Below are positions 7,356-13,363 of a stretch of 13,502 bases of DNA, piece after piece. Below the pieces are notes generated by a model. It searched no databases and was not told where the DNA came from. It was given only the letters and a program-made list of their open reading frames with translations. The stretch comes from Thiotrichales bacterium. GTDB lineage: Bacteria > Pseudomonadota > Gammaproteobacteria > Francisellales > CACEW01. The stretch covers positions 1 to 13,502 of the forward strand of contig CANJQG010000048.1 of the NCBI GenBank assembly GCA_947476405.1. The letters are read 5' to 3'. How positions within the stretch are numbered: position 1 is the stretch's first letter; each line of letters starts with the position of its first letter. The position numbers were made by a program, and so were the translations under genes.

Positions 7356-7498
7356 AATTCCCCTGAGGGCGAAGAAAAAATTTCGTAGACCGTGGTCGCC
7401 CTGAAAAGCGCCTGTCAAGGTGGACAGAAGAAACCTGAGCCGAGGATTACCTTGATAGGGGCGTTCAGGGCGTATAATGGCTGTGCCTCAGGGGAATT
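7356..7498 (-). promoter_or_regulatory. Nested inverted repeat, candidate Frpo-like ssDNA promoter for ardA
   Basis: On the plus strand, 7356-7368 (AATTCCCCTGAGG) pairs perfectly with 7486-7498, 7397-7405 (CGCCCTGAA) with 7464-7472, and 7415-7421 (TCAAGGT) with 7449-7455. The last two are joined by further pairs into a stem of about 22 pairs closed by a 27-base loop. The 3' arm contains TTGATA at 7452-7457 (in the stem) and TATAAT at 7473-7478, which falls at the start of an internal loop (7473-7485 opposite 7369-7396). RNA polymerase bound to this fold would read out through the base of the hairpin using the plus strand as template, straight into ardA. As ordinary duplex, the minus strand has TTGACA (7418-7413) but no -10 at the right distance. 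A competing hairpin, 7366-7372 with 7396-7402, is possible. The structure is seen; the function is inferred from the F-plasmid Frpo precedent. Confidence 0.6.
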
Positions 7499-7522
7499 GT
7501 TCTGCGGTAGCAGGATTAAGGC

Positions 7523-7546
7523 CAAAAAACTGAGGTTTGTTTTTTG
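7523..7546. repeat. 8-bp hairpin CAAAAAAC / GTTTTTTG
   Basis: CAAAAAAC at 7523-7530 and GTTTTTTG at 7539-7546 form a perfect stem with an 8-base loop, just outside the large inverted repeat upstream of ardA. It is AT-rich and weak; it could be part of the same single-strand structure or a minor regulatory element. Confidence 0.3.
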
Positions 7547-7601
7547 TCAGATCAAAGCGGTCGCTTGGATTTATGCTGTTGTTTCTAATCGATTCTGTCG
7601 G

Positions 7602-7610
7602 TGCTACAAT
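7602..7610 (+). promoter_or_regulatory. Extended -10 promoter for the acidic 157-residue protein
   Basis: TGCTACAAT is an extended -10 (TGn plus TACAAT) 30 bp before the ATG at 7641. The -35 region is poor, as is common with extended -10 promoters. Confidence 0.45.
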
Positions 7611-7640
7611 TCAGTCCATATTTATCAAACAAGGCGAATC

Positions 7641-8114
7641 ATGTCGGGATCAAAAAAGCAATCCATTGAATTTACAAAAGAGCAGTTTTTTGTGTTGCTT
7701 AAAGCCGTTTACATGGGCAACTGGATGGCCAATGGAAATGCTGACGACGAGAAAGATCTTCGCAAGGACTACGATGCGCTTGAAAGTCTGATTTTTTCTC
7801 ACGCACCACAATTCGGGTTTGATGAATATGTCGATCATGAAAGCGATGATGGTGATGGATACTATCCAACAAGCGAGTTTGAAGAAGATACAGAAGTGGC
7901 TGAAATTAAAGATGCTTATGATGAGGCAACATTTTGGGGTGAATTGGCTGCACGATTAGGTGCGCAGTGTTTTGCGCGTCGTTATTCAAAAGCGGATGCT
8001 GACAAAATGAGTCCGTCAGAGCATTTTACCAAGCTTCATGAGTGCATTAATCTTTGTTCTGATGAGCTTGAGAAGTTTGGTTTGGATCGAGTTTCTTTTC
8101 CAGTTTTTGAGTAG
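7641..8114 (+). CDS. Acidic protein of unknown function
   Basis: 157 residues, not recognised. It is very rich in Asp and Glu, especially in the middle (EYVDHESDDGDGYYPTSEFE and the following EEDTEVAEIKDAYDEATFW), with helical flanks: an N-terminal EFTKEQFFVLLKAVYMGNWM segment and a C-terminal LHECINLCSDELEKFGLD segment. No membrane segment, signal peptide or metal motif is visible. The open frame extends far upstream, but the ATG at 7641 is chosen for its AAGG (7631-7634) and the extended -10 at 7602-7610; the upstream part falls in the inverted-repeat region and reads as non-coding. It is divergent from ardA. A DNA-mimic or antidefence role would fit its charge and position, but that is speculation. 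Confidence 0.8.
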   Translation: MSGSKKQSIEFTKEQFFVLLKAVYMGNWMANGNADDEKDLRKDYDALESLIFSHAPQFGFDEYVDHESDDGDGYYPTSEFEEDTEVAEIKDAYDEATFWGELAARLGAQCFARRYSKADADKMSPSEHFTKLHECINLCSDELEKFGLDRVSFPVFE

Positions 8115-8130
8115 GTGGCTGCCTTATAGG

Positions 8131-8148
8131 TGATAATGGTAATTATCA
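8131..8148. promoter_or_regulatory. Fur-box-like palindrome
   Basis: TGATAAT-ggta-ATTATCA is a perfect 7-bp inverted repeat. The 19 bases from 8132 match the classical Fur consensus GATAATGATAATCATTATC at about 15 positions by eye. It lies 17 bp after the stop of the acidic gene and about 30 bp upstream of the -35 of the next operon. Iron control of that operon is possible, but an AT-rich palindrome can also be chance or a weak transcription end. Confidence 0.4.
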
Positions 8149-8177
8149 TTATTTAAGCGCTCGCTGGAAAGAATGAA

Positions 8178-8206
8178 TTGATACATCTTGTTTTTTGGAG
8201 TAAGAT
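8178..8206 (+). promoter_or_regulatory. Promoter of the two-gene membrane/barrel operon
   Basis: TTGATA (8178-8183) and TAAGAT (8201-8206) are separated by exactly 17 bp. The predicted start of transcription is about 25 bp before the ATG at 8239. Confidence 0.5.
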
Positions 8207-8238
8207 TCTTTCAATAATTATTTTGAAATATATTGGCA

Positions 8239-8745
8239 ATGCTTAATAAGATATTGAAGTTTGGGTATAGTTATTGCAACGCTATCCTCGCTATAGGAAT
8301 GTCTCTATTGCTTTGGGTGTTTAGCCCTTTCAAGCAAGTTGAATTGATTTACCCTTTACTAATAATATACCCTTTGCTTTTGGCGTTACTTATGGGGGTT
8401 AAGTTTATTTATGACTTAGACAAAAGTAAAAAAAATGCTATGCGATCGCCGAAATTACATCTGATTAAAAATGAGTATTTTATTTTTGAGCCATCTGACT
8501 TATTCCCGGCTAGATCAATCGGTTATTTTTATTTAAAGGGCGAAGAAGAGCGGTTTCTTGGAGTTGGCCGTGTGGATAGTGTAATGTCTACAACAAAGTG
8601 CTTGCAAGTGCTCTTAATATTGATGGAACCAGGATATGATCTTTCATATATTCATACGAATCAAAAAAATATCTTCTTAGAAGTGGCGACCCCATATAAT
8701 ATATTTCAAAAATTTTTCGATTTCAGGGAGCAACATAATGGCTGA
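8239..8745 (+). CDS. Membrane-anchored protein of unknown function
   Basis: 168 residues from ATG 8239; an in-frame TTG at 8233 is possible, and neither has a good ribosome site. Two hydrophobic helices at about 13-29 and 36-57 are followed by a basic DKSKKNAMR turn, so the C-terminal domain of about 105 residues is likely cytoplasmic. That domain is a mix of predicted strands and helices (FLGVGRVDSVMSTTKCLQVL, ending FFDFREQHNG) without a motif I recognise. The gene is AT-rich compared with traA and the SEC-C gene. Its last eight bases overlap the start of the next gene, so the two are translationally linked and probably act together. It may anchor its partner to the membrane; this is inference. 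Confidence 0.72.
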   Translation: MLNKILKFGYSYCNAILAIGMSLLLWVFSPFKQVELIYPLLIIYPLLLALLMGVKFIYDLDKSKKNAMRSPKLHLIKNEYFIFEPSDLFPARSIGYFYLKGEEERFLGVGRVDSVMSTTKCLQVLLILMEPGYDLSYIHTNQKNIFLEVATPYNIFQKFFDFREQHNG

Positions 8746-9127
8746 TATTAGGAAAACAATTTATCCTGCAAAAGTTGTGGCATGTCAAGATTTTAGAGGG
8801 ACGGGGTATAATGAAGTTGTGATTAACAAAGGTTCTTTAGATGGGATAAGAGAAGGCCAAGCTTTTTTAGTGTATGTTACTGGAGAAGAGATTTTTGATC
8901 CTGATACTGGAAAAAGCTTAGGTACTTTAGAAATTGTTCGTGGACAAGGCAATGCCTCTCATGTTCAGGAAACAATAACAACAATTAGATCAAGAAACAG
9001 AGACTCATACCCTTCTGGAGTATTGTTCAATTTATCGCTTTTTGATCCATTTTCTAATGATAAGCAAGCTGGAAATCTGATTCCATTTAATAATGTACAA
9101 AAAGGAGATCTTGTAAAACCGATATAG
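8738..9127 (+). CDS. Small beta-rich protein resembling the FlgT C-terminal domain
   Basis: 129 residues. The run INKGSLDGIREGQAFLVYV (29-47), then GEEIFDPDTGKSLGTLEIV (49-67) and NASHVQETITTI (72-83), matches the general pattern of FlgT-C-like small beta-barrels: a 'GsxdGvkxGdxf.vy' strand pair, a 'DPxTGxxLG' turn and a closing strand. The C-terminus ends in the same style with VQKGDLVKPI. There is no signal peptide or membrane segment, so it is probably cytoplasmic or held by the membrane protein encoded just upstream. The ATG overlaps the upstream gene by eight bases and has AGGGAG (8725-8730) seven bases before it. No flagellar genes are nearby, so a flagellar role is unlikely; the domain similarity is recognised by eye only. 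Confidence 0.75.
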   Translation: MADIRKTIYPAKVVACQDFRGTGYNEVVINKGSLDGIREGQAFLVYVTGEEIFDPDTGKSLGTLEIVRGQGNASHVQETITTIRSRNRDSYPSGVLFNLSLFDPFSNDKQAGNLIPFNNVQKGDLVKPI

Positions 9128-9271
9128 TCGAGTTCGTATCGAAGCTACCAGCTAGCAAAGAAGACGACTTGTGCATGAGGTTTTGGTTCAAAATCTTTAG
9201 TTTTTGATGGCCATCTATTGAGTTGCTTCGTGTGATATTGGTTATGCTGTATGGGGGTTGGTCGATATGTG

Positions 9272-9293
9272 TCTAGTCTATGACGTGACTAGA
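9272..9293. repeat. Perfect 7-bp inverted repeat upstream of the SEC-C gene
   Basis: TCTAGTC (9272-9278) and GACTAGA (9287-9293) flank an 8-base centre about 70 bp before the start of the SEC-C protein. It has no U-run, so an operator is more likely than a terminator. The rest of the 234-bp gap (9128-9361) holds a GATGGCCATC palindrome (9206-9215) and no clear promoter. Confidence 0.35.
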
Positions 9294-9361
9294 ATGCTCC
9301 AAGTAGGCATGCAAAGATTTTTTTGAAATAATAGCGCTCTTAATTTTGCTGGATTCCTATC

Positions 9362-11377
9362 ATGCCCATATACACTCATCCTGAATTTAAAAAACTGTTA
9401 AAAGACCCTGTCGTTGCAGAGGCCTTTCTGCTGAATTTTCATGATTATTATTCTAATTTAAAACTGCTGCGAGACAAAGTTTTCATGCAAACTTTTGATT
9501 CGGATACGATTGCGAGTTTGCTTTCTCAAACAGAGGTTGACTTGATTTTTAGTCTCATGCATGAGTTGCCTGCTTCGCAGCTTCAAGACCAAAAAGATTT
9601 GCTGTTATCGCTTTGGGCAGAGCGTTCTCTCGCAGTGAAGGGTTATCTTGCTGAGGTGTTGGCACAAATTGCGCCAGAAGAGGCGGCACTGTTATTTTCA
9701 GAATCCCTTAAGACTGTTTTCCCCTTGGATGATGCTAATGCTGTTGCGGTTTGTCGGCTGCTGGAAGGGGTTGCATTGTTGCGTATCGAGATTGCACAGC
9801 CAATATTGCTGAATTTTTATGATCAGGCGATGGCGAATCCAGATCGATTGCCTGGGCGCTGCCTTAATGTATTTATTGAATGTGCGTGGAAGCATGCGCT
9901 TTATCCTTTGGTCAGTGAGTTGGTTGCTTCTGAGGTCAATCGCCAGGATGAAAAAGAGCCTTTGTTTCGTCTTTTTGAGTGTTGTTACAAGGCGATAAGA
10001 GGGCCTGTATGCTGGTATTATTTTTGCGCTGATATTCTCTGGGGAGAAACTTTTGCATCATTTTTGCAGCTTCCCAAGGAGTTGCTGACAGATGCCAATT
10101 TGCTTGAGCCACTGGATGATTTAATCTGTTGGAATTGGGATGAGGAAGCGGATAACTTTGCTGAGACAGGTTTAGGCCCGCTCTGGAAAAAAGCGATTCA
10201 GTCGATAAAAACAATTTGGTTGCCGTTGTTGGATTCTGCGGAACAAGAATTTGTTTCTTTTCTCATGGAAAAAATTCAGCCTGATGAGCAATATGAGCGT
10301 ATTCATGTGCTGATGTGCTTTTTTTGCGCGCTTTTTGCTAATCATTTGGTTAAGGCGGTGGTGAGCACTGACATCTCAACAGAAAGTTTGATTAGGGATT
10401 ATGCGGCCCAGGATATTATCACCCCACCTTATTTGGAAAGCGTTATTGCTGTTTTAAAACTGAAAGGTCATGGCGAAGTGGTTGAGACAATGCGTGCTTT
10501 TTTAAAGCGGAATCACGGTGAGTTAAGTGAAGCCATGAAAATGAATATTGGCCGCCTTATTGGTCGACTTGATTGCTTTGAATTTACGAAAACATTGGTG
10601 GGCTGGATCAATGAAGAGGCCGGTGATGAATTGTGTGAGGAATTAAAAGACAATCTCCTTATTCTCAAAGGTGCCGACGTATATGCCATGACCCATTGGG
10701 GCAAGCTTGATTCTACGGGTCAAATTTATTTGAATGACCTGATCCTTTATTCTGAAAATGCCGTAGCAGTCAAATCCTTTTTGATACGCTGGCAAAATGA
10801 TGTGGCAGTATCAGATTGGGCTTTTTGGGCCCTGATGCACGCAGATCGGGATTACTTGCCGATCCTACGAAGCATGCTTTTTCGTTATGAGAACTCTGTT
10901 GAATATGCATTTTATGTCTTATCCTTGCTTTTTAATGAACCCAGTGAGTTGCTGGAAGAAATCAGGGTGGGTTTGGTTGGGCAGGGCCGGGTAGTCGATC
11001 GGCGGATTAAGGATGCTGCTTATGCTGAAGAGTTGAAGCATCCGCTGGATAAAATTGACTTGTTCCTGGAATGTGATCGCTGTTGTGAAGTAAGTGAGTA
11101 TCAGGTTAGCGAAATTTTAATGACCGATCGCGATGAATTCATCATCCCTGATCCTTATGACTGCAAAAGATGTGGTTTATTTTCTGAAATGAACGTGGTG
11201 CCACGTAGTGAGGATCAAATTCGATGGGCGTTGAGACCTGCAAGTGTAAACAATCGAGAAAACAATCTTGTTTATCGCAGTAGCCCGACTAAGGCCAGTA
11301 ATATGCCTAAAATTGCTCGAAATGATCCTTGTCATTGTGGCAGTGGCAAAAAGTTTAAGAAGTGCTGTTTGCATTGA
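9362..11377 (+). CDS. Large helical protein with zinc ribbon and C-terminal SEC-C motif
   Basis: 671 residues. Residues 1 to about 560 are almost wholly alpha-helical, with repeated helix pairs rich in Leu, Ala and Glu that look like HEAT/TPR-type solenoid repeats. A zinc ribbon follows (C571-x2-C574 and C601-x2-C604). The extreme C-terminus is a classical SEC-C motif, DPCHCGSGKKFKKCCLH, with C657, C659, C668 and C669/H671 as zinc ligands, after the typical linker MPKIARN. SEC-C tails in SecA bind zinc and contact SecB and ribosomes; in other proteins their role is largely unknown. No enzyme motif is seen. The ATG at 9362 has only a weak GGA site. The gene stands alone, and its higher G+C than the preceding pair suggests a different origin. 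Confidence 0.88.
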   Translation: MPIYTHPEFKKLLKDPVVAEAFLLNFHDYYSNLKLLRDKVFMQTFDSDTIASLLSQTEVDLIFSLMHELPASQLQDQKDLLLSLWAERSLAVKGYLAEVLAQIAPEEAALLFSESLKTVFPLDDANAVAVCRLLEGVALLRIEIAQPILLNFYDQAMANPDRLPGRCLNVFIECAWKHALYPLVSELVASEVNRQDEKEPLFRLFECCYKAIRGPVCWYYFCADILWGETFASFLQLPKELLTDANLLEPLDDLICWNWDEEADNFAETGLGPLWKKAIQSIKTIWLPLLDSAEQEFVSFLMEKIQPDEQYERIHVLMCFFCALFANHLVKAVVSTDISTESLIRDYAAQDIITPPYLESVIAVLKLKGHGEVVETMRAFLKRNHGELSEAMKMNIGRLIGRLDCFEFTKTLVGWINEEAGDELCEELKDNLLILKGADVYAMTHWGKLDSTGQIYLNDLILYSENAVAVKSFLIRWQNDVAVSDWAFWALMHADRDYLPILRSMLFRYENSVEYAFYVLSLLFNEPSELLEEIRVGLVGQGRVVDRRIKDAAYAEELKHPLDKIDLFLECDRCCEVSEYQVSEILMTDRDEFIIPDPYDCKRCGLFSEMNVVPRSEDQIRWALRPASVNNRENNLVYRSSPTKASNMPKIARNDPCHCGSGKKFKKCCLH

Positions 11378-11419
11378 TGAGATGTGCAGGAGAGGGGATG
11401 AAACGCAAAATTATGGGTG

Positions 11420-11448
11420 TTGAAATTTTCTAAATTCTGTCGTATGAT
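11420..11448 (+). promoter_or_regulatory. Promoter-like sequence without a gene
   Basis: TTGAAA (11420-11425) and TATGAT (11443-11448) have an exact 17-bp spacer, and a further TATAAT follows at 11453-11458. No reading frame longer than a few codons begins within the next several hundred bases. It may drive an untranslated RNA, be left over from a lost gene, or be chance in AT-rich DNA. Confidence 0.35.
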
Positions 11449-11622
11449 GCTCTATAATGCATGTGTTTTAAATGTGATTTTTGATTGTTGTTTTATTAAA
11501 AACTCGATATTTTTATAACAAAATATAGTTTATATTGTGATTGTAAAATGTTCTAAAAATGGTGATTTTTGAGGAATAACATACCCTACCGCAGGGCGCG
11601 AAAAATATAATCCGATATAGGC

Positions 11623-11643
11623 TGGGGGTATATTTGGGGGTAT
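11623..11643. repeat. 21-bp direct repeat, copy 1
   Basis: TGGGGGTATATTTGGGGGTAT, itself two near-copies of TGGGGGTAT. It matches copy 2 (11855-11875) at 19 of 21 positions, with 211 bp between the copies. Such G-rich double boxes could be integrase or excisionase arm sites. Confidence 0.6.
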
Positions 11644-11705
11644 GTCTGATATTTATCTCTAGGAAAATCCATATTTAATAAGGGTTTCAAGGTGTTATTT
11701 CAGTG

Positions 11706-11719
11706 ACGCCGCCCCACCA
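11706..11719 (+). other. tRNA/tmRNA 3'-end-like sequence, possible att core
   Basis: ACGCCGCCCCACCA ends in CCACCA and is unusually GC-rich for its surroundings. It is one base short of the GCCGCCTCCACCA type found at the 3' end of many gammaproteobacterial tmRNA genes, a frequent integrase target. The upstream sequence does not form a proper T-arm, so no functional tRNA or tmRNA is present. The call as an att remnant is inference. Confidence 0.3.
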
Positions 11720-11854
11720 ATTTTTGATCAAATTGCTCTGTAAGCCTTGGTAATATTGCCCTCTTCAAATTGATAACACGGGAATCGAATTGAGTTACGT
11801 AATTGTCCGTAGAGATTCATAAATATTTAAAAATATGCTCTTTTCAGAGCAGGT

Positions 11855-11875
11855 TGGGGGTGTTTTTGGGGGTAT
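11855..11875. repeat. 21-bp direct repeat, copy 2
   Basis: TGGGGGTGTTTTTGGGGGTAT, the partner of 11623-11643, in the same orientation with two differences. The two copies bracket the CCACCA-ending sequence at 11706-11719. Confidence 0.6.
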
Positions 11876-11965
11876 ATTGCAAGTCTGTAAACCTTGTACC
11901 TCCAGACGTATAAAAATATCTACGTTGCGGATCCATTACATTGCGTGCGCGAGGATGACACGACA

Positions 11966-12100
11966 CTAGCCAACTGCCGTTTTTAGGTTGATACCAGTAC
12001 CAAGTTCACCTATTACGTTACGTTCAGCTAAGATGGCTAGGCGAGTTCTAGTGATTCTTGCCGATTTTCCTATTCGTTCAGAAATTTCTTTGGTTGATAC
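11966..12100 (-). pseudogene. Winged-helix DNA-binding domain remnant
   Basis: The minus strand from 12100 to the TAG at 11968-11966 encodes 44 residues beginning VSTKEISERIGKSARITRTR and continuing LAILAERNVIGELGTG. This is the pattern of a winged helix-turn-helix near the C-terminus of regulators (RecG/AlbA_2-like transcriptional regulators or Fic proteins often end this way). The frame is closed upstream by TGA at 12103-12101 and has no start codon, and its end departs from a normal family ending. It is not in frame with the ATPase gene that stops at 12109. It is most simply the scrap of a larger gene truncated when the ATPase gene or an element boundary was placed here. Confidence 0.5.
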
Positions 12101-12108
12101 TCAAGTTA

Positions 12109-13260
12109 TTACTGGGAATTAGGTGCGTTCACCCTGTTATAAACACCTTTCATATGCAAAGTACTTTTTAAAAGCGGATCAAGGATGCAGTAGTACCCAG
12201 ACTGATCTTTATACACATAGTCTGCTTGCATTAAGCTTTTTAATGCACTTTGCACGCCTCCTATGGACAGGTCCATTCCCTGCATGGATTCCCGCCCATA
12301 AGCGCTTTGAATTTTGCCTTGTTCAGCAATATACAGAAGGAGTTTTCTTTGACTTAAACTCAATAATGAGAGTTCTCTTTCGGTCACTGATTTATTTTCT
12401 AATACCAAAGAGATCCAGGTTCCCTCCACTGATTTTTCTGTGGGAATATTCGAATCCTGCCAAACCATAGAACACAGCTTGTTCACATAATAAGAATGAA
12501 GCTCCGTGATGGACAGAATTTTTAAAATAAGAGGCTCATTCAAATGTTGCTTCCATTTGATCAATGCTGCTTTTTGAATGTGTTGGATATAAGCTTGTTC
12601 TGATATACGCTCAATTTTAATTTGATCGCAGAGTTTATAGAAAGGCCGCTTTTTGTCATTAAACATTTGCTCCATCAAATGGCGATTACTGCCTGAAAAA
12701 ATAAAGCCCAGCCCCGTTGATTTCTGAGCAACCTCACGCAATACTGCCTCTATTCGATGGTTGAGGCTAACCTCGCCAACCATTTGAAATTCATCTAAAA
12801 ATAACACCACTTTTTTGTTTTTTGTCAAAGCTAATTCATTTAATTTTTCCAAGGTGGAAAGCAACATCTCATCCCCGCCCGGTGCATCTTTATCCTTAAA
12901 TGAAAGCCCCAAGCCTGCGCCATGGTAAGAGACTTGAACATTAAGCCTTGAAAAGAAATCACCCGCTAAGGCTAGTAATTTTTTGGGCACGGTTTCAAGT
13001 TGACCTAAGAGCACTCCCACACCATTCAAAATAAAGCGAGTCACATCTTCTTCCGAAAAGGCTTTGTAGAGATCCACATGCGCATAAAGCCACTTTTGCT
13101 TTTCTAACGCACGCAAGGCCAAGCTGGTTTTGCCATATCTGCGTGGCGAGATTAATAGAACAGGTGTCCCATCCTCAATATCCTGAATAACGCGCTGCAA
13201 TTCATCTTTGCGATTGCAAAAAGAGTCTCCCATCGCAAGATAAGTGGGGAAGTAATTCAT
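12109..13260 (-). CDS. AAA+ ATPase with C-terminal winged helix (archaeal-type ATPase family)
   Basis: 383 residues. The N-terminal P-loop domain has Walker A S38-PRRYGKTS (38-46), Walker B VVLFLDEFQ (151-159) and a sensor-1-like FIFSGSNRH (187-194). The lid (about 215-290) is followed by a winged-helix-like domain (about 295-370) with SQRKLLLYIAEQGKIQ and a GVQSALKSLMQADYVYKD recognition segment. This matches the ATPase_2/archaeal ATPase family found singly in many bacteria and archaea; the function is mostly unknown, with links to defence, mobile elements or STAND-like signalling proposed. The ATG at 13260 is preferred to GTG 13266, which lies on top of the AGGAG site; the ATG stands five bases after it. 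The residues needed for ATP binding and hydrolysis are intact. An operator-like palindrome lies 42-62 bp upstream. Confidence 0.87.
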   Translation of the reverse strand: MNYFPTYLAMGDSFCNRKDELQRVIQDIEDGTPVLLISPRRYGKTSLALRALEKQKWLYAHVDLYKAFSEEDVTRFILNGVGVLLGQLETVPKKLLALAGDFFSRLNVQVSYHGAGLGLSFKDKDAPGGDEMLLSTLEKLNELALTKNKKVVLFLDEFQMVGEVSLNHRIEAVLREVAQKSTGLGFIFSGSNRHLMEQMFNDKKRPFYKLCDQIKIERISEQAYIQHIQKAALIKWKQHLNEPLILKILSITELHSYYVNKLCSMVWQDSNIPTEKSVEGTWISLVLENKSVTERELSLLSLSQRKLLLYIAEQGKIQSAYGRESMQGMDLSIGGVQSALKSLMQADYVYKDQSGYYCILDPLLKSTLHMKGVYNRVNAPNSQ

Positions 13261-13301
13261 AATCACTCCTCGTGTTTATTGTTTTCGAATTATTCAATAT
13301 C

Positions 13302-13322
13302 AATTATTGTATCACAATAATT
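13302..13322. promoter_or_regulatory. Perfect 21-bp palindrome, probable operator
   Basis: AATTATTGT-ATC-ACAATAATT is a perfect 9-bp inverted repeat with a 3-base centre, upstream of the ATPase gene. On the minus strand it contains TTGTGA (13317-13312), a possible -35 with an AATAAT -10 17 bp further on. A dimeric regulator bound here would therefore block the promoter. The regulator is not identifiable; it might be the ATPase itself through its winged helix. Confidence 0.55.
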
Positions 13323-13363
13323 TAGATTGCACCACTGGGCCTACGTTTTCTTGCAGGGCCGCC

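Larger units (their letters stand above)
11378..12108. other. 730-bp stretch without an intact gene, probable old integration junction
   Basis: The first 200 bp are very AT-rich and contain a promoter-like pair but no reading frame. The middle holds two copies of a TGGGGGT-type repeat and a GC-rich CGCCGCCCCACCA sequence. The last 150 bp contain a minus-strand winged-helix remnant ending next to the ATPase gene. Sequences of the TACCCCCAAATATACCCCC type are, from memory, common beside the att sites and integrase genes of DUF4102-type integrases, but no integrase gene is present in the window. Confidence 0.5.

Noticed and set aside
7392..7640. Upstream extension of the acidic protein's frame
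   Set aside because: It crosses the nested inverted repeat, lacks a ribosome site at its start, and the translated residues are unlike the rest of the protein; the extended -10 at 7602-7610 lies inside it.
11398..11433. Eleven-codon frame (MKRKIMGVEIF) with an AGGAG sequence upstream
   Set aside because: It is too short to support as a gene, and there is no following gene for which it could be a leader peptide.
11690..11719. Functional tRNA or tmRNA gene ending in CCACCA
   Set aside because: No T-arm, anticodon arm or acceptor-stem partner can be formed with the upstream sequence; at most a degenerate 3' end.
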